Shown here: one piece after another, positions 34,979 to 43,252 of the stretch | Numbering within the stretch: the first letter of the stretch is position 1 | Layout of the letters: each line of letters starts with the position of its first letter | From: Haliscomenobacter hydrossis DSM 1100 | GTDB lineage: Bacteria > Bacteroidota > Bacteroidia > Chitinophagales > Saprospiraceae | Direction: 5' to 3' | DNA length: 64,000 nucleotides | NCBI RefSeq assembly: GCF_000212735.1 | Contig: NC_015510.1 | Location: forward strand, 8,123,001 to 8,187,000 | Program-made: the position numbers and the translations under genes | Notes under the pieces: generated by a model | Database searches by the model: none | Seen by the model: the letters and a program-made list of their open reading frames with translations, nothing else | What the model was told of the DNA's origin: nothing

Positions 34979-36793
34979 ATGAATAAACCTCTACTTGGCA
35001 GTTTAGTGCTGCTACTGCTGGCCTTTAATTGGCTACACGCCCAAGTCCCCAACTACCACTGGGCGACCAAATTCGACGCCGATCGCAACGACAATTTCGG
35101 GTTTGACAGCGACGACCAATTTGCAGTTGACGCCCAGGGCAACAGCTACCTCTTGCAGCGCATTGTGGATCAAATCGAATATGGCGACACCACCTTGTAT
35201 GCCGACCCCGAGGCCGGAGCTTATACTTTAGCCAAGTATGACGCCGCCGGGCAATTCCAGTGGGCCCGTACCCTGGTGGGATTGGATGAAGAAGGTGTGG
35301 AAAGCCACTGGGGCTACCTCAACAGCCTCATTGTCGACCCCGCCGGAAATATTTTGATTTCCGGAGAATACGATACGCCACAGTTTTTTGCTGGAATGGG
35401 AGATCCCCTGCAGAACCCCTGCCCCGAGGAGTATTGCAATGCCCTTTTCGTCCTCACCTATAGTCCTGGAGGACAATTGTTGAAAGTAGAGCAACACTAC
35501 GCTTTTGGTGCCCCGCCCGATGCTGAATATTATGGGGGCGCAGACAGCCCAGTATTGAACCTTGATGCCTCCGGGCAGCGGCACCTGGTGTTCAATCTTT
35601 ATGGGGATACCCTGGTGTGGAATGGCCAAAAGCAGTACTATGGCAGCCAAAACTACCAATTGCTGCTGATGCGTGGCCAGGGCAGCGGCAACCTGGAGCA
35701 AATTGGGGCCATCCACTACGACAATGGTGGGTTTTATCCGCTAAAATTGATCCCTCAAGCGGATGGATCGCTGCTGTTGTTTGGTGAAGCAAGTGAAGAA
35801 ACGACCCTGAGCGATGCTTATGGATTTAGCTACACCACTGGCCCATTGATCGAAGGCTCCAGTTTGGAAGACATTTATCTGGTGATCAAATACAATGCGC
35901 AAGGGCAAGTGTTATGGATCAGGGAGCTGCACGGCGAATACGCTGAAGCGCAACTGGTAGCCGACCCACATGGGCACACCTACCTCATGGGTTATTTTGA
36001 AACTTTTTTGCGGTGGAAGCAGCAAACCCTGCGCGCAGGAGCGGAGGAATATGGCGGCTTTTTGTTCCGACTGGATGAACAAGGGGATATCGTCTGGCAA
36101 AAAATCTATGCCGATGCTGCTGTTGACGTGACCCTTGCGGCACAAGTGGCCAGTGTTGCGCCGGATGGCGGGTTGTTGGCTCCTCTGGTTATTCTTGCGC
36201 CCGAAGGGGAGCCTTCCACCACTTTTGAAGGGCAAACTGTCCAGGCGGTTTGGGATGGGTATACTTCTGCCATAGGCCATTACAACCTGCACGGCACACT
36301 GGATACTTTAGTACCTTTACCTGCCGCTGGCGAGGGTATTTTTTTTGTGACCAATTTGCGCTACGATCCCAATGGCCGTATTTATGGTCTTTTTCAAACA
36401 GCTGAGGTCGATACCTTACGGCTAGGTGACTACACGTTCCCCGTTGTTGAATACACTTCTGAAATTCTGGCTTGTTTTACTCTTTCCAATCTCCCTCCAG
36501 GCTTTACCGCACCAAAGGCTGCCACGAACGTTGACAAAACCACCGAAAACCTGCGCATCATCCGCACCTACCCCAACCCGACCGAAGACAAAATCACGGT
36601 GGAGTGGGCACCCCGTGCAGAACCTGCTCAATTGCTTTTGCGCAATATAAACGGGCAAGCCTTGCAAGCTTTTAATATAGCACCGTATGCCAGCCAGCAA
36701 AGTCTGGATTTGCGTTTGCTGCCTCGCGGTTGGTATCTCGTTGAATGGAAAAGTGGAGGAAAAAGGGAATTGTTGCGGGTGTTGAAGCAGTGA
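34979..36793 (+). CDS. T9SS-exported propeller-like surface protein
   Basis: 604 residues with a signal peptide (LLGSLVLLLLAFNWLHAQ). The body has repeated blades of the kind YLLQRIV ... YTLAKYDAAGQFQWARTL, LIVDPAGNILISGEYD, YLVIKYNAQGQVLWIRELHG and GFLFRLDEQGDIVWQKI, resembling SBBP/PQQ-like propellers. The end (RTYPNPTEDKITVEW ... LLLRNINGQALQ ... RGWYLVEWKSGGKR) is a type A T9SS sorting domain. It resembles the C-terminal module of the preceding 1446-residue protein, suggesting a duplicated or exchanged module. Its TGA stop lies inside the left arm of the next palindrome. Confidence 0.82.
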   Translation: MNKPLLGSLVLLLLAFNWLHAQVPNYHWATKFDADRNDNFGFDSDDQFAVDAQGNSYLLQRIVDQIEYGDTTLYADPEAGAYTLAKYDAAGQFQWARTLVGLDEEGVESHWGYLNSLIVDPAGNILISGEYDTPQFFAGMGDPLQNPCPEEYCNALFVLTYSPGGQLLKVEQHYAFGAPPDAEYYGGADSPVLNLDASGQRHLVFNLYGDTLVWNGQKQYYGSQNYQLLLMRGQGSGNLEQIGAIHYDNGGFYPLKLIPQADGSLLLFGEASEETTLSDAYGFSYTTGPLIEGSSLEDIYLVIKYNAQGQVLWIRELHGEYAEAQLVADPHGHTYLMGYFETFLRWKQQTLRAGAEEYGGFLFRLDEQGDIVWQKIYADAAVDVTLAAQVASVAPDGGLLAPLVILAPEGEPSTTFEGQTVQAVWDGYTSAIGHYNLHGTLDTLVPLPAAGEGIFFVTNLRYDPNGRIYGLFQTAEVDTLRLGDYTFPVVEYTSEILACFTLSNLPPGFTAPKAATNVDKTTENLRIIRTYPNPTEDKITVEWAPRAEPAQLLLRNINGQALQAFNIAPYASQQSLDLRLLPRGWYLVEWKSGGKRELLRVLKQ

Positions 36794-36946
36794 CGAATTT
36801 TTCGAATAACGAATGACGAATAAGCCGGAAATGCTGGGTATTTTAGGGAAATCGGAGTTTTGATTTTATTCATCTTCAGACTTTCCTTGAAATCTTGCAC
36901 TGTGGAAGGCCAAATTCGTCACTCGTCATTCGAAAAATTCGTCACT
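36791..36946. repeat. Long palindrome, ATTCGTCACTCGTC type
   Basis: The left arm TGACGAATTTTTCGAATAAC then GAATGACGAAT (36791-36821) pairs with the right arm ATTCGTCACTCGTCATTCGA then AAAATTCGTCAC (about 36914-36945). About 90 bp of unique sequence separates the arms. The left arm begins with the stop codon of the T9SS gene. Confidence 0.88.
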
Positions 36947-36955
36947 CAGAACTTT

Positions 36956-37507
36956 TCACTTCCGCGCATGCCAACTAACTTCCTCCACATTCAAATCTTT
37001 GGCCACTTTTCGTGACAGCACAAACAGGTAATCTGACAAGCGATTGAGGTACACCATGACGATTTCATCCACGGCCTCATTGGCAGCCAGCGCGACCACC
37101 TGGCGTTCGGCGCGGCGACAAACCGTGCGGGCAATATGGCAAAACGAAACAGTAGGATGGCCTCCTGGTAGAATGAAATTTTTCAGCGCGGGAAGGGTCT
37201 CATCCATGAGGTCCATTTGTTGTTCCAGTGACTGCACATCCGTTTCCAACAAGTCCGGGGTGCTCATGGATTTGTCGGGATCGCTGGCCAAATTGGCACC
37301 AATGGTAAACAGGCGATCTTGGATGGCTTTGAGGAAATCACGGGTGGTATCTTCCTCCAAGTAGTCTCGTACCAATCCGATGTACGAATTCAGCTCATCC
37401 ACAGTACCATAGGACTCAATGCGCAAGTCGTATTTGGGGAGGCGTTTTCCGCCGAAAAGGCCAGTTTCCCCTTTGTCGCCGGTTTTGGTGTATATTTTGA
37501 AAGCCAT
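36956..37507 (-). CDS. PduO-type ATP:cob(I)alamin adenosyltransferase
   Basis: 183 residues. It makes adenosylcobalamin from cob(I)alamin and ATP. Diagnostic are the N-terminal YTKTGDKGETGLFGGKRL, RIESYGTVDELNSYIGLVRD, ARTVCRRAERQVVAL and VYLNRLSDYLFVLSR. The start at 37507 (MAFKIYTKTGD) is the family start; the upstream ATG at 37555 lies in the palindrome. No other cobalamin genes are nearby, which fits use of salvaged cobalamin. Confidence 0.93.
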   Translation of the reverse strand: MAFKIYTKTGDKGETGLFGGKRLPKYDLRIESYGTVDELNSYIGLVRDYLEEDTTRDFLKAIQDRLFTIGANLASDPDKSMSTPDLLETDVQSLEQQMDLMDETLPALKNFILPGGHPTVSFCHIARTVCRRAERQVVALAANEAVDEIVMVYLNRLSDYLFVLSRKVAKDLNVEEVSWHARK

Positions 37508-37520
37508 TTTTTTTAGTTTA

Positions 37521-37626
37521 AGGGGGTTCGAGGGTTCGGGAGTTCGAACGTTCAATCGGTGCTTCGGCTTCGCTCAGCGACCGATCGGAACCCACGAACT
37601 CCCGAACCTTCGAACCCACGAACCCT
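37521..37626. repeat. Long palindrome, GGGTTCGA/GGAGTTCG type
   Basis: The left arm GGGGGTTCGAGGGTTCGGGA then GTTCGAACGTTCAATCGGT (37522-37560) pairs with the right arm ACCGATCGGAACCCACGAAC, TCCCGAACCTTCGAACCCAC and GAACCCT (37580-37626). It fills the whole gap between the adenosyltransferase start and the proline dehydrogenase stop. Confidence 0.9.
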
Positions 37627-38844
37627 CTACATTTTCAATCCTCTCCGCTTGATCTCATCGGCCACCAAACGGTATTCCCGGCTCATATCGCCAGTTACCG
37701 AGGTATTTTCCTGGGCACGACGGATCAAGTAGGGTACCACTTCGCGCACTGATCCGTACACAACGTATTTGGCCGCATTGAATCCTGCGGCGGCCAGATT
37801 GAAGGTCAGGGTGTCGCTCATGCCGTACAATTGGCAAAACATCAGGTTGGGGTGGTTGCGGGGAATGTTGCGTTCCACCATTAGTTTGGCTTGCAACAAA
37901 GCACTATCGGTATTGTGCGAAGCATTGCAAGAAGCAATCTTATCGTGGTGGTTGATGCAAAAACGCAAAGCGGTATTGTATGCTTCATCGGTGGCTTCTT
38001 TGGTAGCATGAATAGGGGAGGAGTACCCCATTTCTTCGGCACGATCCCGTTCCTTTTCCATGTAGGCACCCCGTACCAATTTTACACCGAGTAAATATCC
38101 CTCTTTTTGGGCTCGTTCGTAGAGTTCATAGAGGTATTGCAAGCGGTCGTGGCGGTACATTTGGCAAGTGGTGTACACAACGGCACGCTCGGTGTTGTAA
38201 CGCTTCATCATCATTTCTGCCAGGTGATCGACGGTGTCCTGAATCCAGGATTCTTCTGCATCGATGAATACCGACATGCCTTTGGTCGAAGCCGCATGGC
38301 AAATGGCATCCAGACGGCGCAGGATGCTTTTGTATTCTGACTTGGTCTCCTCGGTAAATGCCACTCCTGCCTGCACACTTTCCAGCAATTCAAAACGCCC
38401 CAGGCCGCTCAGTTTGGTACTGATGATGGGTACAAAACTTTGTTTGGAAGCAAATTCAATGCTGCGCAGGTTCTCATTCATGGTGTGGTTCAGCTCGGAT
38501 TCATCCTCTTTGGCTTCCGCACCATAGTCCAGAATGGTTTTGATATTGGAGCGCTGCAATCGATCGATTGTTTTTTGAGCTTCCAGCAGCGTTGTACCTC
38601 CGCAGAATTGCTCAAAAATGGTGTTTTTGATGGCACCTTGTACAAACGGAAGGTGCAACTTAATGGCAGCCAAACCAATTTTAGAGCCAATTCCAACCAG
38701 CCATTGGTGGTTCAAAAGGCCAAATAGCCAGGCTGTCTTGTTAAGTTCCTTATCCGAACGATCGGCAAATGCGATTTGGGTATTGGAAAAATCCAATTGA
38801 AGGTCTTTGGTCAGGTTGAGCATATCTTTCATCAGATCAGACAT
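37627..38844 (-). CDS. Proline dehydrogenase
   Basis: About 405 residues. It is a flavin enzyme oxidising proline to pyrroline-5-carboxylate. Recognised by the PRODH barrel motifs LSGLGRFELLE, FIDAEESWIQDTVDHLAE, VVYTTCQMYRHDRLQYLYEL, LGVKLVRGAYMEKERDRAEE and FCQLYGMSDTLTFNLAAAGF. Starts at 38844, 38832 or 38823 are all possible; the conserved part begins at DFSNTQIAFADRSDKELNK. An ATG at 38895 would overlap aroE. It follows aroE on the same strand with essentially no gap. Confidence 0.92.
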   Translation of the reverse strand: MSDLMKDMLNLTKDLQLDFSNTQIAFADRSDKELNKTAWLFGLLNHQWLVGIGSKIGLAAIKLHLPFVQGAIKNTIFEQFCGGTTLLEAQKTIDRLQRSNIKTILDYGAEAKEDESELNHTMNENLRSIEFASKQSFVPIISTKLSGLGRFELLESVQAGVAFTEETKSEYKSILRRLDAICHAASTKGMSVFIDAEESWIQDTVDHLAEMMMKRYNTERAVVYTTCQMYRHDRLQYLYELYERAQKEGYLLGVKLVRGAYMEKERDRAEEMGYSSPIHATKEATDEAYNTALRFCINHHDKIASCNASHNTDSALLQAKLMVERNIPRNHPNLMFCQLYGMSDTLTFNLAAAGFNAAKYVVYGSVREVVPYLIRRAQENTSVTGDMSREYRLVADEIKRRGLKM

Positions 38845-38849
38845 TTCAT

Positions 38850-39647
38850 CTATTTTTTTGCGGTAAGGACCGCTGGAGTTTTCCATATTTCCCAAGCTTT
38901 TTCGGCCTGTCCGTACAGCATCTCCAGTCCATTTTTGACCGGAATTCCTCGGGAGAGGCCATGTTTCATAAATTCGGTGATTTCCGGGTTGTACACCAGG
39001 TCGTATAATAAATGACCGGTTCCCAATTTATCATAGGCCAAATCAGGGCAACTGTCAATTTTAGGCGCCATCCCCAACGGGGTGGTATTGATGATGAGCG
39101 GAAACTGCTCTATACGTGCATTGACCTCCTCATAACCCATCTGCCCCTCTTGAGGTTCTCGAGAGACCGTGGAAAAAGGAATATTTAACAACTGGAGGAC
39201 AAATCGAACTGCTTTTGCCGCTCCACCCGTGCCTAAAATTAATGCCCGCTCAGGTTGTGTGTTGTGTTCTTGCAAAAAGGATTGTAGGGAAGATTGAAAA
39301 CCAAATACATCGGAATTGTATCCCTTCAGGATTGTACCTTCTACCTTTATAACGTTTACAGCCCCTACTGCCGCTGCTCCCTCATCCAAAGAACTTAAAA
39401 AAGGGATGACCTGCTGCTTGTACGGAATGGTCACATTTAAACCCTGCAAATTGGGATAGGCCGCAAGCAGTTCGGGTAAACGCTCGATCGATTCAATAGG
39501 AAATAGTTCGTATTGGCATCCAGTAATGTGTTCCCGTGCAAATTTTTCAGAAAAATACTTCCGCGAGAAGGAATGGCTAAGTGGATAGCCAATTAAGCCA
39601 TACAGCTTAGGAACGCTGTGGAGATTTGGATCAGGCTGCCAGTGCAT
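38850..39647 (-). CDS. aroE: Shikimate dehydrogenase AroE
   Basis: 265 residues. It reduces 3-dehydroshikimate with NADPH in aromatic amino acid synthesis. Motifs: YGLIGYPLSHSFSRKYFSEK, LQGLNVTIPYKQQVIPFL with the catalytic lysine, AVNVIKVEGTILKGYNSDVF, the dinucleotide-binding ILGTGGAAKAV, and INTTPLGMAP. The C-terminal NGLEMLYGQAEKAWEIW is also standard. A consensus promoter lies 20-50 bp upstream. Proline dehydrogenase follows immediately. Confidence 0.95.
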   Translation of the reverse strand: MHWQPDPNLHSVPKLYGLIGYPLSHSFSRKYFSEKFAREHITGCQYELFPIESIERLPELLAAYPNLQGLNVTIPYKQQVIPFLSSLDEGAAAVGAVNVIKVEGTILKGYNSDVFGFQSSLQSFLQEHNTQPERALILGTGGAAKAVRFVLQLLNIPFSTVSREPQEGQMGYEEVNARIEQFPLIINTTPLGMAPKIDSCPDLAYDKLGTGHLLYDLVYNPEITEFMKHGLSRGIPVKNGLEMLYGQAEKAWEIWKTPAVLTAKK

Positions 39648-39666
39648 ATTTGTTTGGAATACGCGT

Positions 39667-39696
39667 CAAAGGTAGAAGTTTTTTTTGAATACGCAA
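39667..39696 (-). promoter_or_regulatory. Promoter of aroE-proline dehydrogenase
   Basis: On the minus strand TTG (39696-39694), a 19-nt spacer and TACCTTTG (39674-39667) match the Bacteroidota TTG/TAnnTTTG consensus fully. A start about 39660 gives a leader of roughly 13 nt before the aroE ATG at 39647. Confidence 0.7.
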
Positions 39697-39731
39697 GGTG
39701 GGAGTGTGGGGGCAACCACCAAGGGTTGCCT

Positions 39732-40970
39732 CTACTCGTGGTCACGGCCCTGGATCTTCCCTTTTTTCAGCGAGGCCTCCAATGCTTTGATTTCTTCCAA
39801 TTCTTTCTCGTCCGGACGGAAATTGAGCTTGCGCAGGTCGGGTTTGCCTGCGTCGATCCATGCACTGTACCAGGCACTGCTCACGGCCTGGATGGAGGCT
39901 CGCCAACGGCTTTCGATCATGCCCCGCAATGCCTCTTGGTAGGCTTGGGCAAAAGCGGTGCATTGGGTGCGGATGGTCACACCCAGGCGTTCTTCGTAAC
40001 AAAACTGCTGATCTTGCGGCAAACTTTGTTTGAGCCGTTTTTCAATGAGCAACACCGAGTCTACGAGGCTATTGCTTTCAAGCACCATTTTCCAATAATA
40101 ATCTTGTGGGTTCCGGATGTATTCGGCTACGCCCACAAAATTATCGTAGGATTTGTCGGCAAAAAGCTCAGGAATGCGGCTTTCCCAAAAGGCGTGGATG
40201 CCAATTTGATCGCTCAATTGGCCGTTGTAATTTTTGGTGGTGTGCAAAGGCACGTGGGCGTCGCCAATGTAGTGCCCAATTTCAGCAGACAAGCGCAGGA
40301 TGGCCGCAACGTTGCGGGTATAAAACGCGTCGGTAAGTCGGCGTTGCATGTGCAGGAGGTTGTAAGGCAAGACCCCATGTTCGGATAGGCGGTCTTTGGC
40401 AAAAATGCTGCGGCAGGGAAGGTTAATGCCCAATACTTGGGCCAAACTGTCGGGTTCTACCTGCCAGATGTCTTCATAATATTGGGGAAAAATATGCTGG
40501 TTGTAAAAAGACTGGTACGCTTTGGCACTGATGCCTTGGGTATTGATGCTGCGGTTGTTTTCAGCGCCCAAGAGGCGGTCGTTTTCAAAACGAGTGGCAC
40601 CTTCACCTATGATTTTGACGGTGTCGCCCCTCAAATCGACGAGGTAAACATCGGTGTAGTGGGCCAGTGCCTCGTTCCAACCGCGTGGAAGGTTTTCAAA
40701 AGGGGTTTTGCCGTATTGATCCAAATCGATGAAATGCCTGGGCCCTTCATGACGGGTGGCATAACGCCTTTTGTCGGGATCTACCGCGTGCTCGGTGATG
40801 TATTCGATGTTTTGTTTGTAAAATGGAATCAATTCAGCAGGAAGGGCAAATACGGCCAGGCGATTGATGCGGCGGTGGCCGAAAAAGCCCCATTGGGGTT
40901 CTGGTTCGGGCGTGGCGGCAAAAGCGCTTATCGAGATTAGGAGAAGGAAGAATGTGGTTAGGATTTTCAT
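39732..40970 (-). CDS. S1/P1 nuclease-like zinc-dependent hydrolase, secreted
   Basis: 412 residues with a Sec signal (MKILTTFFLLLISISAFA). Zinc-ligand motifs of the S1/P1 nuclease and phospholipase C superfamily are visible: QWGFFGHRRINRLAVFALP near the mature N-terminus, EIGHYIGDAHVPLHTTKNYN with the H-x3-D-x-H-x3-H spacing, and GIHAFWESRI. It should act outside the inner membrane on nucleic acids or phosphate esters; which one cannot be told. The start at 40970 is chosen for the signal peptide. It seems to be a single-gene unit. Confidence 0.85.
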   Translation of the reverse strand: MKILTTFFLLLISISAFAATPEPEPQWGFFGHRRINRLAVFALPAELIPFYKQNIEYITEHAVDPDKRRYATRHEGPRHFIDLDQYGKTPFENLPRGWNEALAHYTDVYLVDLRGDTVKIIGEGATRFENDRLLGAENNRSINTQGISAKAYQSFYNQHIFPQYYEDIWQVEPDSLAQVLGINLPCRSIFAKDRLSEHGVLPYNLLHMQRRLTDAFYTRNVAAILRLSAEIGHYIGDAHVPLHTTKNYNGQLSDQIGIHAFWESRIPELFADKSYDNFVGVAEYIRNPQDYYWKMVLESNSLVDSVLLIEKRLKQSLPQDQQFCYEERLGVTIRTQCTAFAQAYQEALRGMIESRWRASIQAVSSAWYSAWIDAGKPDLRKLNFRPDEKELEEIKALEASLKKGKIQGRDHE

Positions 40971-41130
40971 AGAACTAAAGTACGCAGCAAAATGAAACCA
41001 GTCAAACAAGTAGGTTTATTTTGTGTAAAAAAACATTTTGAATACCAACTGTGGAGCATTTAAATTCAGATAACCCTTGTGGTTCGTAGGGTCGATCTAC
41101 TATCATCATGATTTAAGTTAAACCGATAAA

Positions 41131-41321
41131 TCGCGTAGCGATGACTCATTTTGTAGCGGCGGGTTTCAACCCGCCGTCAATGACGTAACCCTGTCAATGA
41201 CGTGCCGTAGGTACGACACCCTAGATTAAAATAAGAGTACCTACGGCACTCTATTGACAAGATTGAATATTCCATCGGCGGGTTGAAACCCGCCGCTACA
41301 AGATGGGTCGTCGCTACGCGA
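41131..41321. repeat. 190-bp palindromic element with TAGCGGCGGGTTTCAACCCG core
   Basis: The left arm starts TCGCGTAGCGATGACTCATT and TTGTAGCGGCGGGTTTCAAC, passes CCGTCAATGACG (twice) and reaches GTGCCGTAGGTAC near 41203-41215. The right arm is its inverse from GTACCTACGGCAC (about 41237) through GGCGGGTTGAAACCCGCCGC and TACAAGATGGGTCG to TCGCTACGCGA (41311-41321). The inner part GGCGGGTTTCAACCCGCC is a perfect palindrome by itself. The element sits in the otherwise gene-free 40971-41433 stretch and looks like a mobile non-autonomous repeat. Confidence 0.9.
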
Positions 41322-41433
41322 CTGAGGTTGAATAAAATACAAGCTTATACGATGTTAATAGATTTTGGCTTTTGGCTTTTTAAGAAATGATGCACCCTGC
41401 TGACATTAGTCTTCAATCGCGCCACGATTCGCT

Positions 41434-42051
41434 TTGTGCACAAATATTATAGGTTATCAAACCGAGGAAGAAATCGTTGTATATCAAGCATACAAACCGG
41501 AAATAGCCAAATTTGCCGTAGAAAATCAAAAACTTGGTGGAGCCAGTTTTGGTTTCCAGCGTATGTCCTGGATCAAGCCCAATTTTTTATGGATGATGTA
41601 TCGTTGTGGATGGGCTGAAAAAGAAAACCAAGAACATGTACTGGCTATTTGGATCAAAAAGCAGGACTTCGAACTTATCTTGGAACAAGCAGTTTTGTCT
41701 TCATTTCAAAAAGAAATTTACCATACTGAAGAAGACTGGAAACTGCAATTGTCTCAAAGTGAGGTCAGACTTCAATGGGATCCTGACCATGATCCTAAAG
41801 GGAATAAGTTAGAAAGAAAAGCAATTCAAATTGGCATGAAAGGGGAAATGCTGCATCTTTTTGCAAATAAGTATATACAACACATTGAAGACATTACCAC
41901 ATTTGTTAGAAAGCAGAAACTATATGTAGATAGAAGAGAGCTTGAAAAATTGCTAATACCCAAAGAAAGCATTTTTACCTCCCTCAGCGCCCAAAGAAAA
42001 ACTCATACCCTCGCAACACCTTCCGAAACACCCGATCCTGGATCAGCATAA
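41434..42051 (+). CDS. DUF4291 family protein, probably with a non-ATG start or 5' truncation
   Basis: About 205 residues. EEEIVVYQAYKPEIAKFAVE, RMSWIKPNFLWMMYRCGWAE and EHVLAIWIKKQDFELIL are the DUF4291 hallmarks; ERKAIQIGMKGEMLHLF and PKESIF are the expected end. The function of the family is unknown. No ATG precedes the conserved region: the in-frame stop at 41407 is followed only by a TTG at 41434, and the usual first 10-15 residues seem to be missing. The last about 20 codons overlap, antisense, the end of the DUF4340 gene. The 190-bp palindrome lies 112 bp upstream and may have disturbed the 5' end. Confidence 0.6.
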   Translation: MCTNIIGYQTEEEIVVYQAYKPEIAKFAVENQKLGGASFGFQRMSWIKPNFLWMMYRCGWAEKENQEHVLAIWIKKQDFELILEQAVLSSFQKEIYHTEEDWKLQLSQSEVRLQWDPDHDPKGNKLERKAIQIGMKGEMLHLFANKYIQHIEDITTFVRKQKLYVDRRELEKLLIPKESIFTSLSAQRKTHTLATPSETPDPGSA

Positions 42052-43012
42052 AATCTCCCGAACTGTGATCGACGAAATAACGCTCCACGGTGGCACCATC
42101 AGCGCTGATCCATTGCCCCGTTTTGGGGTCGAGTGACACTACTTCATCCGGGAAGATGGGATACAATTTGGCACGGGTCGTTTTGCCGGCTTTATTGGTC
42201 AGGGTGATGATGCCAAAAGGCACAATTTGCCGTACCGAATCCTTGGCGGGGGTTTCGTTTTCAAATGCTTCGGCCACCAGGCTTTCGAAGCCGATCAAAA
42301 ACGCCTCGGCGCTGCCCTCGCGGTAAGGCGCGGGGATTACCGGAGTGATGGCGTAAAAAGGTTTGATCTCGAAGCCATTGCTTCCCTTGCGCTCCAGCTT
42401 GAAAGAACGGTTTTTTTGCTTAGGGTATTCGATGCTGACGGATTGAATGTTGTCGGGGTCTTCGGCAAACACGGTTTTGTCGCGCCAATCGTCGCCACGC
42501 AGGTTGTAACGGTAGCGGATGTTGCCTTCCCATCCGGGAATGTGGCACACAAAGGGCTGGTCAAAACCATCCATGATCATGTATACGCCTCGTTCGTCCA
42601 CGGTGCCACCACCGACGTAATAGGTCTTGACGGGCTGCGCTCCCGATTCGTATATTTCTACCTTGATGCCTTCACCCGCCAGGTTTTTGACAATATTCGG
42701 TACGGCAGCTTTGGCTGGGATGTGGTCAATTTCTACCCGCTGGATGGCGTCCAGCAAGTTGTCGATGGCGTTGGGGCGGGCTTTGAACTTTTGGTTGTAG
42801 ATCCAGTCTGTACCCCGTTTTTCCAACAAGGTGGTTTCCCCATCGCGCTGGGCGATGAATATTTTTTGAATGTTCGTGGTATTTTTGACGGCGAAATTAC
42901 GCTCAGCTTTTAAGCCCCGCATCAAGGCGTCTTCCCGGTTGAAATAGGTATAGGCTAGGGCGATGATGCCGAGGAGGAAAAAAGCTAGTAAGAGCCAGGT
43001 TGTTCGATTCAT
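41984..43012 (-). CDS. DUF4340 protein downstream of gldG
   Basis: 342 residues. One N-terminal membrane helix (TTWLLLAFFLLGIIALAYTYF) is followed by a periplasmic part: ERNFAVKNTTNIQKIFIA, GTDWIYNQKFKARPNAIDNL, LLDAIQRVEIDHIPAKA and VYMIMDGFDQPFVCHIPG. DUF4340 proteins are often encoded next to GldG-like ABC components, as here, and probably work with them at the membrane. The start at 43012 is preferred; the upstream in-frame codons (SLAVASTFSTFSTSQ) are translated palindrome. The gap to gldG is filled by that palindrome. Confidence 0.82.
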   Translation of the reverse strand: MNRTTWLLLAFFLLGIIALAYTYFNREDALMRGLKAERNFAVKNTTNIQKIFIAQRDGETTLLEKRGTDWIYNQKFKARPNAIDNLLDAIQRVEIDHIPAKAAVPNIVKNLAGEGIKVEIYESGAQPVKTYYVGGGTVDERGVYMIMDGFDQPFVCHIPGWEGNIRYRYNLRGDDWRDKTVFAEDPDNIQSVSIEYPKQKNRSFKLERKGSNGFEIKPFYAITPVIPAPYREGSAEAFLIGFESLVAEAFENETPAKDSVRQIVPFGIITLTNKAGKTTRAKLYPIFPDEVVSLDPKTGQWISADGATVERYFVDHSSGDFMLIQDRVFRKVLRGYEFFFGR

Positions 43013-43020
43013 TTTTTTTG

Positions 43021-43252
43021 GTTGAGAAGGTTGAGGAGGTTGAGAAGTTGAGAAGGTTGAGAAAGTTGAGGCTACCGCGAGCGACATACCCAAAGCGATA
43101 TGTCTTAACGCAGATTATCGGAGTACACGCGGAGTTTCATAGCTAGCTTCGCTCAGTAAGGGAACAAGCGATGTATTTTTTGTCGCTTTTGAATGTGGCT
43201 CGCGGTAGCCTCAACCTTCTCAACTTCCTCAACTTTTCTCAACTTTCTCAAG
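43021..43252. repeat. Long palindrome, TTGAGAAGG type, between gldG and DUF4340
   Basis: The left arm (43021-43090) is six or seven TTGAGAAGG-like units ending AGTTGAGGCTACCGCGAGCG. The right arm (about 43187-43252) starts GGCTCGCGGTAGCCTCAACC and continues as CTCAACTTCCTC-type units. The core between them includes GCGACATACCC, related to the copy at 6342-6500. The last codons and stop of gldG lie inside the right arm. Confidence 0.92.

Noticed and set aside
40968-41018. Promoter for the S1/P1 nuclease gene (TTTG-N20-TACTTTAG on the minus strand)
   Set aside because: The predicted transcript would begin at the start codon itself; without evidence for leaderless mRNAs it was not annotated.
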